Counted from the first letter of the stretch, positions 49,193 through 58,826 are shown. The stretch is 64,000 bases of DNA from Acidobacteriota bacterium (GCA_022616615.1 JAKEER010000117.1:1-64000), one strand, 5' to 3'. Translations and numbers: made by a program. Notes: generated from the sequence alone by a model not told the origin.

Positions 49193-51097
49193 TCACCGTG
49201 ACTTGCTTTCCAGCAGGCCGCGGCTCCAAGGCTGCGCTAGCGTTGGCCGATTGACGTAGCGATTCATCCAAAGGGTTAGCCTGGACCCCGTTCCAGGGGC
49301 CAGACGAACATTGAGCACTGGAGCGTCGAGAGAAACTGTGTTCCCGTTTGATGTGACCCCCGTGAATTGGTGCTCTCCATATCCGCCTGCCTGGACGTCG
49401 AGCGTGCGAGCTTCAACCTGGTTGGTGTTGACAAGGATGACTGTGACGGAATCGCCCGTCAGCTTCTCCACCAGAGCCGCGACATCCAGAGGAAGGCCCG
49501 AACGGCGTTTCTCTGGATCGAAGTAACGCAAACGGCTGTGCAGCACCCAGATGCGGCCCGCGGCGAAGTAGCCGCCCAGGGTCAATTCAACCAGCTGGTC
49601 CGTTGTTGCGGGAACAATACCCAGAAGATAGTCGGCCAGGCGCGTGTCCGGGGAGGTAGAGTCGTTGCGCATCAGTTCCATGCGCTTGCGGATGTGCTCG
49701 AAATCCGCAGCCAATGCCTTTTCGGGGTAAGTAGGGTTCTTGCCTTCCAAAAAGCCGATCCAGCCCTGGTCGGGTGGCAGGCGCTCGAGGTCAAGGCGGT
49801 CCATCGACCAAAGGTAGATTTCTGCAAGCCGGTCGAGAAAGAGATTGCCAGTGAAATGATAGAACTCCGGCTTTCCTTTGTATTTGTATCCGCGAGGGTC
49901 TCCGTACATCTGCGGAAGGAGGGTCTTGCCATTCTCAACTCTCTTGTGCTGGTAGATCAGGTCCATTTGCTTGCGCAAGACGCTGACATAAGACTGGTCG
50001 CCCGTCAGCAATAGCGCGTTAGCAAAGCCCGGCCAGGCGCCTTGAAAGTAATTGCGGTGGGCGATTTGCTGCAACTCGCCGTCGAAGATGGTGAAGTTCC
50101 AGCCATAAGTGCCTTTCCACCATTGTCCGTCGTATTCGCCTCCAGGTTCCCCATTCAGCCCGACGTTCGATGGAATCATTCCCCCGGTTTTTTGTGTGCG
50201 TTCCTTCCACGCGTTCATGTACTCGAGGGTCCAATTGCGATACTTCTCCTCCTGAGTGAGCGCATAGGCGTTCAACCCGAGCAGAGTGGCTGCCGTGTTC
50301 AGGTGATTGTCACCAACCGAGTCCAGGTATTCCTCGCAGTGGGCCAGCATGCGCGGATACCATTCCATCAGGTTCAACATTTTTGACGTGCCGGCCGCGT
50401 TGTGCAGCAGGTGGAACGTTCCGGGAACGGGATCACCTACCCAGTCATAGACAGTGGCCTTGCGCAGCATTGGACCTTTCGACCCATTCCAGATGCTTTT
50501 GATGATTTTCTTTTCGGGATCGTAATTCGGGGCTTCCGGATCTTCGTTCATATACATCCCGGCGAATCGCTTCATCCGCTGCACCAGGCTGGGATTCGTC
50601 GGTTCCGAAAGCCCCCAGAGAAAGAAAGCTCTCATGCCTTCACCAGTGTGAAACCAGTCAGACATGGTGATGAACTCCTTGTGATAGGCGCCGTTGGACG
50701 CCAGCTCAGTTTTCTCCGTTCGCAGCTCTTTGTACTGCAGGAGATGGCCTTCCAGCCCTTTCTTGTAAAGCTCCAGAACCTTGTCAGAGCCTCCCAGCGC
50801 GTGCAACAAAGTCCAGTTGTAGTAAGTCTCGATGGCGTCATCGGGGCCGTCCAGCGTTCCCCAGCGAGGCGTGTGAAGAAGGTAGCCACGCGCATCCATA
50901 TACTTTTCAGCAAACGCTTCGACGGCGCGGGAGTTGGCCTCGAGCAGTGCCCGCTCCATCAGTGCCCACGCTGGCGGACTCATGGGCGTCTCGATTCTCA
51001 ACGTGGCCTGCGCGAAGGCCGCGTGAGACAGGAGCAGGCCAGCCCATAGTTTGAATACTTGTCCCAAGACCCAAGAACACGTTCGTAGCCTTTGCAT
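49193..51097 (-). CDS. Secreted protein, probably glycan-active (alpha-helical barrel-like), uncharacterised
   Basis: 634 aa with signal peptide; 'YTHALGGSDKVLELYKKG'-type helical repeats and C-terminal beta domain. No family recognised with certainty. Confidence 0.5.
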   Translation of the reverse strand: MQRLRTCSWVLGQVFKLWAGLLLSHAAFAQATLRIETPMSPPAWALMERALLEANSRAVEAFAEKYMDARGYLLHTPRWGTLDGPDDAIETYYNWTLLHALGGSDKVLELYKKGLEGHLLQYKELRTEKTELASNGAYHKEFITMSDWFHTGEGMRAFFLWGLSEPTNPSLVQRMKRFAGMYMNEDPEAPNYDPEKKIIKSIWNGSKGPMLRKATVYDWVGDPVPGTFHLLHNAAGTSKMLNLMEWYPRMLAHCEEYLDSVGDNHLNTAATLLGLNAYALTQEEKYRNWTLEYMNAWKERTQKTGGMIPSNVGLNGEPGGEYDGQWWKGTYGWNFTIFDGELQQIAHRNYFQGAWPGFANALLLTGDQSYVSVLRKQMDLIYQHKRVENGKTLLPQMYGDPRGYKYKGKPEFYHFTGNLFLDRLAEIYLWSMDRLDLERLPPDQGWIGFLEGKNPTYPEKALAADFEHIRKRMELMRNDSTSPDTRLADYLLGIVPATTDQLVELTLGGYFAAGRIWVLHSRLRYFDPEKRRSGLPLDVAALVEKLTGDSVTVILVNTNQVEARTLDVQAGGYGEHQFTGVTSNGNTVSLDAPVLNVRLAPGTGSRLTLWMNRYVNRPTLAQPWSRGLLESKSR

Positions 51098-51179
51098 CTC
51101 TAGTTCCTCGCTTCTTCAAACCTTTGTCACAAAGCTGGCGGCGCCCAGCGCCGGCCCAGCAACCTTGACCACAGGCAAA

Positions 51180-52028
51180 TCAGAGAGTTTGCCGGCCTGC
51201 GTCAGAATCTAAGTAGAACTTCTCCAAACCCGACCGGATAACCTGGAATGCCTGCTTGGGCGTGTCGGCAAACTGAATGAGTTTGAGGTCTTCGGAATCA
51301 ATGGTTCCCCAGCGCACCAGGGCTTCAAAGTTCATTAATTCCTTCCAGTACTTTGTTCCATAGAGCAGCACAACCATCTTTTTGCTGATCTTGTGTGTCT
51401 GGATGAGGGTCAGAATTTCCATCAACTCGTCCAGCGTTCCAAAGCCACCCGGAAAAACCACCAGAGCTTTGGCCAAGTAGGCAAACCAGTACTTGCGCGT
51501 GAAGAAATAATGGAACTCAAAGCTGAGTTCCGGAGAGATGTAGGGATTGGGCGCCTGCTCGAAAGGCAGGCTGATGTTTAGCCCAATCGTCTTGCCTCCC
51601 GCCAAGCGCGCGCCGCGGTTGGCGGCTTCCATGATTCCCGGGCCACCTCCGGAGCAGACCACGAAGCGGCGGGCCTTCTTCCCCAGTGATAACGCCCACT
51701 CCGTGAGCTGGCGCGAGAGTTCAGCGGCCTCATCGTAGTATGCAGCCAAAGCCACCCGGGTTGTTGCCCGCTCCAGCGCATCCGTCTGATCTGATGATCT
51801 GCCAGAGTCTTTCACAGCCTTCTGCAGTTCGCGATACTCATCCTCTGCCTGAGCTTTCGGAACTGCGCGCGCTGAACCGAAGAACACGATGGTGTCTTTG
51901 ATCTTTTCCCGTTGAAAATAGGAAAGCGGCCCCAAGTACTCTGAGAGGATACGCAGTGACCGCGCGTCCGGAGAATTCATGAAGTTAGGGTCTTTGTAGA
52001 ATTTAGGCGGCCGCGTCGGTGTGTTCAT
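51180..52028 (-). CDS. LOG family protein (TIGR00730-like)
   Basis: 'FFGSARAVP...VVCSGGGPGIMEAANRGARLAGGKTIGLNISLPFEQAPNPYI...VFPGGFGTLDELMEILTLIQ' (PGGxGTxxE motif). Confidence 0.92.
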   Translation of the reverse strand: MNTPTRPPKFYKDPNFMNSPDARSLRILSEYLGPLSYFQREKIKDTIVFFGSARAVPKAQAEDEYRELQKAVKDSGRSSDQTDALERATTRVALAAYYDEAAELSRQLTEWALSLGKKARRFVVCSGGGPGIMEAANRGARLAGGKTIGLNISLPFEQAPNPYISPELSFEFHYFFTRKYWFAYLAKALVVFPGGFGTLDELMEILTLIQTHKISKKMVVLLYGTKYWKELMNFEALVRWGTIDSEDLKLIQFADTPKQAFQVIRSGLEKFYLDSDAGRQTL

Positions 52029-53068
52029 GATCGAGTGCTGGCGATCCTCCGAATCTGCAGCGTGAGAGTCTTCCTGGGGTTGTCGATCAGAAGCGCCCGA
52101 ACCTGCTGGGCTGACAGGCCCGTCTGACGCAACATCGGGATGAAGCTCACAAACAGAAAAGTGTACGGGCGGTAGTTTCCGCCCCCGGGTTCGCCCACGT
52201 GGTACCAACCAGCGTCTTGCGAAATGAGCACATGGTCCAGAAGACCCTGCTCCGCCATGCGCTTGATCAACTGGAGATGTCTTTCTGCAGACTTATCGCT
52301 GATGCCATCGAACTCGACCCAAGCGCCTTGCCGAGCAGCGTTTGAATGGAACTGCTCTTTGGTTTCATTCTGGGCGTGAACCCAAATGAAAGCGCCGGGA
52401 TGTACTCCTTCCTGTCTCAGAATTTCCAACTCTTCCATTGCTGCCACTCCATCGCCCGTGTGAGAAGCGATGGCGAGCCCTGTCTGCAGGTGCGTTTTGG
52501 CGGCTGCGCGCACGAGCTTGGCGTCGATGTCCGAAAGAGGACCCGGGTCCACACCGATCTTGATGACGCCGGGGCGGATGCTCGTCCCGTCGATACCCTC
52601 TCGGAACTCACGAGTCCATCGAACCGCGAGTTCATTTGCACTTTCCCGGTAGGCCAGCGCGGGGACGTACTTGTCGTTAGCTGCGCCGTAGAAGCCCGTG
52701 TTGGTAATGATGTGCAGGCCAGAAGCGCGCGCCAGCCGCTCAAGAAGCTTCGGGTCACGACCGAGAAAGGCTGGTGTGCATTCCACCAGCGTGCGGCAAC
52801 CTGCCTCGCGCAGCGCCTTGAGAGGCTGTAAGGCTATCTGAAATACTTCTTCGCTGTTATAGCGCTCGGGGCTTGCCTTCTCAGCGCCGATGAAATCCAC
52901 TAGGACATGCTCGTGCATGAGCGTCATGCCCAGAGCACGGGGAGAGCGTTCACCGCGCACAGTGTTGACTTGTGCCGCGGGCGAAGCCGTGGCGAAGGAA
53001 GCCGCCGCGAAGGACGAGGCTGCAGCGATTCCTGCCGGAACTGTTTTGAGGAATTGGCGGCGCTGCAT
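52025..53068 (-). CDS. Phosphotriesterase-family amidohydrolase with Tat-like signal
   Basis: 'MQRRQFLKTVPAGIAAA' signal, 'GMTLMHEHVLVDF', 'VIKIGVD', 'GLAIASHTGDG', 'LISQDAGWY'. Confidence 0.85.
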   Translation of the reverse strand: MQRRQFLKTVPAGIAAASSFAAASFATASPAAQVNTVRGERSPRALGMTLMHEHVLVDFIGAEKASPERYNSEEVFQIALQPLKALREAGCRTLVECTPAFLGRDPKLLERLARASGLHIITNTGFYGAANDKYVPALAYRESANELAVRWTREFREGIDGTSIRPGVIKIGVDPGPLSDIDAKLVRAAAKTHLQTGLAIASHTGDGVAAMEELEILRQEGVHPGAFIWVHAQNETKEQFHSNAARQGAWVEFDGISDKSAERHLQLIKRMAEQGLLDHVLISQDAGWYHVGEPGGGNYRPYTFLFVSFIPMLRQTGLSAQQVRALLIDNPRKTLTLQIRRIASTRS

Positions 53069-53107
53069 GGCTTCACTCTCAGGATTCTCTATCGATCAAG
53101 CGCCATG

Positions 53108-53626
53108 CTAAGCCGTTGGCAAGGTAATGACTCCTTCGATCCTTCTTGATCCGAAGGCCACTGAAACCACCAGCTTCCCATCCGTGGGGCCGTGACCGCC
53201 GGTAAGGTTGAGGTCCAGATGGTGCAACACTGCCTGGTTGGCGAAGGATTTGGTTTCGAGCGCAGTTCCTTTGCTGACATCCGGATTTCGCGGATCACCG
53301 GCCAATGCTTCGGGAATCAGCACTAGCGTCCACTCGTCGGCCGACTTCGCTTTCGCGCGAAGAAAATAGGCACCCGCTCCCAGCTTGGTGTTCCCCACAG
53401 TCATCTCGCCGGCTACGGTCAGCTTGGCCCTGCCGCATCCAAAAACAAATCCTTCCTTGATTCCCTCCAGGTGCTTGGCGTTGTAGGGCAGCGTGATATA
53501 GGTGAGTTTCAGCTCCAAACCCTTGACCGATGCGGTCACTGTCTTATCGAAGTGCGGATGAGCGAAAAGCGCGCCAACCAGGCAAACCAGCAGCAGAGTT
53601 GTGACAAGGAGAGTCGCTTTTTTCAT
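53108..53626 (-). CDS. DUF2911-like secreted protein
   Basis: 'GAGAYFLRAKAKSADEWTLVLIPEAL' resembles DUF2911; signal peptide. Confidence 0.6.
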   Translation of the reverse strand: MKKATLLVTTLLLVCLVGALFAHPHFDKTVTASVKGLELKLTYITLPYNAKHLEGIKEGFVFGCGRAKLTVAGEMTVGNTKLGAGAYFLRAKAKSADEWTLVLIPEALAGDPRNPDVSKGTALETKSFANQAVLHHLDLNLTGGHGPTDGKLVVSVAFGSRRIEGVITLPTA

Positions 53627-53784
53627 TGAGTTTTCACCTTTCATGTTTGAAGAAAATGATGATGAACCTTGGGAGTGGTTTTCATTCTAATACAATTAAG
53701 AGCGAAGTTGGGAGCCGCTGTCGTCAGCGGCAATAGCCCGGCCAAAGTCTAGAGTCAGCCCCGAAGGAGCGAGCAAGTCTTCCT

Positions 53785-54023
53785 GGAACTGTGAAAAAAT
53801 TCTAAGCACCGAGCGGCTCTGCCGCCCGATGTGCGGAGAGGCTCTGCCTTTCCGCATGAGGGGCCGTAGTTACCTTTCTCCTCTGCCCGTCAAAAGCCGT
53901 GCGTAGCACGGCTTTTGACGGGCAGAGGAGAAAATGGAGGGGTGACCCTTTGACGGAAGGGCCAAGCCCTTCCGCACATCGGGCGGCAGAGCCGCGCCCA
54001 GTCCGCCATTTTTTCACAGCTCC
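53785..54023. mobile_element. 239-bp nested palindrome, MITE-like
   Basis: Ends GGA(A/G)CTGTGAAAAAAT inverted (15/16); 25-bp perfect arms 53813-53837/53971-53995; 28-bp perfect arms 53875-53902/53906-53933. Confidence 0.7.
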
Positions 54024-54244
54024 GCTAAACAAAGGGGCAAAGGCCGCAGGCCTTCGGGATTGTCTCACGGAAATTCTCTTAACTCGGAAGCGCGACAACC
54101 CCGCACGGTTTCTGCGAACCCGCTGTTCCCCCATTTTGATGGGTCTTGATAAGGGGGATCTTGACGAAATCCGTCCTGGGCGGCGACCGGAACAGACTTC
54201 GTTATCGCCCCAAGGACAGCGGCTCTCACCGGTGGTTTCAGAAT

Positions 54245-55420
54245 TCACTTCGTCACAATCGCCGAGGGATTGGCGCCCGTTGTGATGACTGCGAACAGCG
54301 CGTTGTTTCCCGATCCGACAGCGTCGGTTCGAATGACGGAGACATCATTGGATCCGGAGTTCAAAACGAAAAGGTAAAGATCGTCGGGCGTCAGATATAC
54401 CGACTCGGGCTGTGTGCCTACCGCGATAGACGCAATCACCTGCCGGTTGTTCGGAGGGTCGAGTACCGAAACGGTATTCGATCCATAGTTCGCAACATAG
54501 AGTCGTTGCGCATCTCGCGAAATCACGCCGCGGATGGGGTTCCTGCCCACTGAGAACGACCCATTCAACGTGCAATTGGAAGTGTTAACCACGACAACCG
54601 AGCCCGCGTCGAAGTTGTTCGCGTAGATTTCACCTCCGTCGGGTTTCATCACCAGGTGCATCGGGGATCGGCCCGTTACGATGGGATCGAGCGCCTTTCG
54701 GGTCTGAGTGTCGATCACCGTTAGACTCTCGTTGCTCGAATTGGAGACAAAGAGCCTGGACTGGTCTGGAAGAATCTCGAGAAACAGCGGCCCTTTCCCT
54801 GTGGGGATTGATTCGTCGAGCTCTTGTGTCTCCAGGTCAACAACACCCACGGTGTTGCTAGTCTGCTGCGCAACCCAAAGTTCCCTTCTCGACTCAGACA
54901 GCTTCAGTGCGGCTGGTCCGGCCTGGGTCTTGATCGTCTTGACGACAACCAACGCTTCGCAGTCAATTACAGCAATGTTGTTGGAACCATAACAGGCTAC
55001 AAACGCATAGCGGCCGTCTGCAGAAAACACCACGTCCACGGGGCTTTTTCCCACCAGAATTGTCTTCTTGACAGCGTGGGTGTTGGCGTCGATGACGCTG
55101 ATGGAGCCAGAGCCCAGGTTTGCGGCGAACACCAAGTCGTCAATCGGGCTGGCCGCCAGCCTCCCAGGCGATTTCCCTACCGGTATCGTCTCGACGTTCT
55201 TGAAGCTCTTGAGATCGATCACTGAGACCGTATTGCTGCCCAGGTTGGCAACATAGGCATGGGTAAACGGCGGGATGGCACCCAGGTCGATGTCTTCGCC
55301 GCATCCGGACTCAGCCAGGAGAATGGAGATGCAAAGCAAGGGCCGCAACCAGCGCGCCAAGCCTCGATAAGGCGCCGTGACTCTAGGGGTGATACAGGCG
55401 GCTTGCAAGGTGAGAGCCAT
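54245..55420 (-). CDS. YVTN/YncE beta-propeller protein
   Basis: Repeated 'AYVANLGSNTVSVIDLKSFKNVETIPVGKSPGRLAAS' type ~42-aa repeats. Confidence 0.92.
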   Translation of the reverse strand: MALTLQAACITPRVTAPYRGLARWLRPLLCISILLAESGCGEDIDLGAIPPFTHAYVANLGSNTVSVIDLKSFKNVETIPVGKSPGRLAASPIDDLVFAANLGSGSISVIDANTHAVKKTILVGKSPVDVVFSADGRYAFVACYGSNNIAVIDCEALVVVKTIKTQAGPAALKLSESRRELWVAQQTSNTVGVVDLETQELDESIPTGKGPLFLEILPDQSRLFVSNSSNESLTVIDTQTRKALDPIVTGRSPMHLVMKPDGGEIYANNFDAGSVVVVNTSNCTLNGSFSVGRNPIRGVISRDAQRLYVANYGSNTVSVLDPPNNRQVIASIAVGTQPESVYLTPDDLYLFVLNSGSNDVSVIRTDAVGSGNNALFAVITTGANPSAIVTK

Positions 55421-55527
55421 CGCGGAGTTGCGGAGGACGCAACCAGAAGCACAGCCGGGCTGCGCAACGCTGTCCGCGCGCCGGTTTCAAGCGAAGAACA
55501 GCCGGTTCTTGGCCGACGACGCTGAGG

Positions 55528-55881
55528 CTATTCGTCGCTCGACTTGTCTTCATTCTCTTTGTACATGTACCGGATGCAGTGTTTGAAGACCAGCAGATTG
55601 GGTTCTGCTTCGCGATTTACTTTGATGCAGTTTCGGTCGTACCACTCGATGATGCCGCGCAACTGCTGCCCGTCCTCAAGCACCACCACCATGGGCGTCT
55701 TGTTCTGCATCTGCTTCAGATAATAGAAGCTCTCTGCGTTCGTTTGCTCTTGAGGGGCAGGCTTCCTCTTCTGCGAGCGCACCGTCATCTTGTCCTTCAG
55801 GTCCGCGAGCGAAGGGCGAATTAGCCGGCGGTTCATGTAGTCCTCTTGAGGCTTTCTATCCCGAAAAGTTGGTCGGTTCAT
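55528..55881 (-). CDS. Divergent Hfq/LSm-like protein
   Basis: 'QTNAESFYYLKQMQNKTPMVVVLEDGQQLRGIIEWYDRNCIKVNREAEPNLLVFKHCIRYMYKE' resembles Hfq Sm1/Sm2 including F/YKH-I; basic N-terminal extension. Confidence 0.75.
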   Translation of the reverse strand: MNRPTFRDRKPQEDYMNRRLIRPSLADLKDKMTVRSQKRKPAPQEQTNAESFYYLKQMQNKTPMVVVLEDGQQLRGIIEWYDRNCIKVNREAEPNLLVFKHCIRYMYKENEDKSSDE

Positions 55882-56357
55882 AGCGGTGATTGGAAACGGC
55901 AGCACACAAAAGCAGTTCGGTTGCCGCGCAGGGTTAATGAATTCAGAGATTGCAAGTGCGTCCGGCGTGTTCCAAGAAACCCAATCCCTTCGGGTTTCTT
56001 CAACCGGCGGGAGTTTGAACTTCGAATTCTGGGCAACAGTTCTGAGGGGAGCCGCACGCTCAGTGCATCAACTTCACGTTCTCCCTCTTGGTTAACTCAA
56101 AGTATTGAAACCGTAACACAAGTAGGCAGCGCCAACAAGGAGAAATCTGCTTCACGCGAAATTTTCGCTTGTAGCCACCCATGCCTGGCGGAGGCCTCGG
56201 CCAGTGGAGAATGAAGCGGATTCGCAGGCGCAAGGACGCGGATGGCTCTGCTGACATGCCCAAGTTCGCAACCCCTAACATTTGATCGCGGCCGAGTTTG
56301 GCTGGCTGTAACAACATACCCGCTACTGACTGGCGGAAAAACAGTCTCTCGATGCGC

Positions 56358-57383
56358 TCATGGGTTCGAGGTCACACCACCGAGACGTAAGACGAACTGA
56401 TCGGCCGCCAGGCCTCGGTTCAGGTTGCGTCGCATTCCCGCTTCCAGATGATCCAGCGATTGGGTGGCGTTCATCAACTGGTTGATGGAATATAGGGAGG
56501 AGAGAGTAGCTAGTTTGCCCGCGATGTCGGCGTGCGTGAGGGCTTGTGTTTCTGCTCCCGCCTTCAAAAGAAACAGGTCGCGCAGGAGCGTGAAGAGGAT
56601 ACCCGTCTTGGAATCGAATTCGGCCTGCTTCCTTTTGTCCAGCCATCCACTGGCCGCTCTGGCTGCGTTCGCATAAAGAAAATTGCGAGAACAGGCCTCC
56701 AGCAAAGCCAGCATTTCATCGCGCTGCCTCCTGTATTCGGCCAGGTCGATAGTGACGGCCTTGCCCAGGCTGCCGCCAGCAATTCGGGCCAGCAGTTGCC
56801 GCTCCTCTGACGAATAGGAAGTTCGGCCCTGCAGCAGCAGCTCGACATCCGCCAGCGGGAGTGGCGCGAACGGGTACATCTGGCAGCGCGATCGAATGGT
56901 CGGTAGCAAGTCGTTTGGCCGGGAGGTAATGAGAATAAGAATCGATGTGTCGGGAGGCTCTTCGAGCGTCTTTAAGATGGAATTGGCTGCTTCGTCTCTG
57001 AGCTTCTCAGCTTCATCCATGATGAAGATGCGGCACTTGCCTTCGAAAGGCTTAAAGAAGACCTCGCGGCTAAGGCTGCGCATCTGGTCAATCTTGATGA
57101 ACTGGCCTTCGGGTGCGACGTTTTTAACGTCAGGATGAGCGTTCTCTGAAATCCTCTGGCAATTCGGACAGCCGTTGCAGAAGTCGTCCTTCAGTCGAAG
57201 GCAGTTGCAAGCCTTGGCGATGAACTGGGCCAGAGTCCACTTTCCGATTCCAGAAACCCCGGTGAACAGCATTGAATGGGGCAGCCGACAGGACGCCAGC
57301 TGGCTGCGCACGGTCTCCAGGATGGGACGGTTCCCAAGAAAATCGTCGAACGCCATGGGACGGTAATCCTTTTCTGCCGGCAA
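56358..57383 (-). CDS. holB: DNA polymerase III subunit delta'
   Basis: 'HSMLFTGVSGIGKWTLAQFIAKACNC...CNGCPNCQRI...FIMDEAEKLRDEAANSILKTLEEPPD'. Confidence 0.88.
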   Translation of the reverse strand: MPAEKDYRPMAFDDFLGNRPILETVRSQLASCRLPHSMLFTGVSGIGKWTLAQFIAKACNCLRLKDDFCNGCPNCQRISENAHPDVKNVAPEGQFIKIDQMRSLSREVFFKPFEGKCRIFIMDEAEKLRDEAANSILKTLEEPPDTSILILITSRPNDLLPTIRSRCQMYPFAPLPLADVELLLQGRTSYSSEERQLLARIAGGSLGKAVTIDLAEYRRQRDEMLALLEACSRNFLYANAARAASGWLDKRKQAEFDSKTGILFTLLRDLFLLKAGAETQALTHADIAGKLATLSSLYSINQLMNATQSLDHLEAGMRRNLNRGLAADQFVLRLGGVTSNP

Positions 57384-57403
57384 ACTCCCGCCTCTGAAAA
57401 TTG

Positions 57404-57472
57404 TCCTCGTCGTCGTCCTCGTAATCGAAAACCCGACGACGAGAACGACAACGAGGACGAGGATGATATTTT
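57404..57472. repeat. Imperfect inverted repeat of CGTCGTCCTCGT type
   Basis: TCCTCGTCGTCGTCCTCGT...ACGAGAACGACAACGAGGA (17/19 pairing). Confidence 0.6.
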
Positions 57473-57677
57473 CATCCTTTGGGTGGTGCCGCTGAGGCGG
57501 GATCAGTCAGTCCACCCAAAATACACTTTGAACGCTGGGGCTATATCCTCAGCCGCGAGGGCAGCAACTCCCCACAATCGCCGTTCGGAGAAAGCCTCCA
57601 TGTCCAAGATTTCTGTCTGCCGCCTTAACCCTGCAACGACAGCGGAGTAAATTGCCTCCGCTCTGGCCGGGTTTTTG

Positions 57678-58304
57678 CTATTGGAGCGGCAGTAAGCGCA
57701 GTATCTCCTGATGGGCACCTTCTATCGAGAGATTGCCCGAGACAATGCGGAAGCGTTGTGGGTCCTGGCGGGCCAAGTTCAGGTAGCCTTGCCGTACACG
57801 CTCAAAAAACTCCAGCGACTCCTTCTCAAACCGGCCCTCATCGACTGCCCGCCGCTGGTTGCGTTCTCGGGCGCGCGCCAAGGCAAGGCTGGGATCTAAA
57901 TCGATAAGCAGGGTCAAATCGGGCATTCGTTGGCCGATCACCACCTGGTTGAGCCGCTCGATGAAATTCAAATCCACTCCACGCCCGTAGCCCTGGTAGG
58001 CCGCGCTGGCATCCGCATAACGGTCGCACAGGACCCATTGACCACGCTCCAATGCCGGAAGGATGTTCTGGCAAAAGTTCTGGTAGCGGGAAGCGTAGTA
58101 GAGCAGCAGTTCGCTGAGGGGCTTGAGTTCCTTCGTTCCGGAATGTAGCAGAATCTGACGGATCGATTCTCCAATCGCCGTCCCGCCGGGTTCGCGCGCT
58201 ACGACGACCGGCATGCCCCGTTTCAGCAAGTAGTCATGCAGCAGCTTAAGCTGCGTGGTTTTGCCAGATCCGTCGATGCCTTCGAAGGTGATGAAAAGAT
58301 TCAT
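57678..58304 (-). CDS. tmk: Thymidylate kinase
   Basis: 'FITFEGIDGSGKTTQLKLLHDYLL...REPGGTAIGESIRQILL...DRYADASAAYQGYGRG'. Confidence 0.95.
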   Translation of the reverse strand: MNLFITFEGIDGSGKTTQLKLLHDYLLKRGMPVVVAREPGGTAIGESIRQILLHSGTKELKPLSELLLYYASRYQNFCQNILPALERGQWVLCDRYADASAAYQGYGRGVDLNFIERLNQVVIGQRMPDLTLLIDLDPSLALARARERNQRRAVDEGRFEKESLEFFERVRQGYLNLARQDPQRFRIVSGNLSIEGAHQEILRLLPLQ

Positions 58305-58451
58305 GAAGAAATTCAGGAGGCGGGAAGCGAAGAGCCGGATGCCTACGCAACGGCGGAAACGTAACACAAAAGATAGGGTCGAACAAGCGAGCCCCTTTGC
58401 CTGCGAGCCCCTTTGCCAAGTCGACCAACAGTCGGGCAACAGCCGATTTTC

Positions 58452-58511
58452 TATTGGCTATTTGAGAGAAGGGCACACAATCCACAAATATCAAATAGCC
58501 GATAGCCAATA
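58452..58511. repeat. Imperfect inverted repeat TATTGGCTATTTGA / TCAAATAGCCGATAGCCAATA
   Basis: Arms identical apart from a 7-nt insertion in the right arm. Confidence 0.5.
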
Positions 58512-58652
58512 AAGCAATAGCAAAAGGCTTAGCCGCCTCTCAGTAGCGGGAATTTGAATGAACCCCTGCCAGCGAGCCCCAGGGACATGTTTTGAAAAAG
58601 CCTCTTGACCTGTTGTAAGATCTCACGCACTTTACGCAGCGCAGCCGATGCA

Positions 58653-58787
58653 GGGTCTCGCCAAAGTCGCGTAAGTCGTTGAGTCGAGGCAGAGCCCTTG
58701 CTGACGCGCGGGCTACTGACTTGAGTCTCGGACCTGTTCAGTAGCCCGACCGTAAGGGAGGGCTCGCGACTTTGACGAAACCCTGGT
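58653..58787. mobile_element. MITE-like inverted-repeat element flanked by 10-bp direct repeats
   Basis: Outer arms GGGTCTCGCCAAAGTCGCG/CGCGACTTTGACGAAACCC (17/19); inner arms CGGGCTACTGA/TCAGTAGCCCG; AGCCGATGCA direct repeats at 58643-58652 and 58788-58797. Confidence 0.7.
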
Positions 58788-58826
58788 AGCCGATGCATGT
58801 TGGTTTACATGAAAAATCGAGTCTGA

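Noticed and set aside
53802-54285. ORFs 53802-54248 (-) and 53899-54285 (+)
   Set aside because: Both are translations of the large palindrome; they mirror each other and have no protein-like features.
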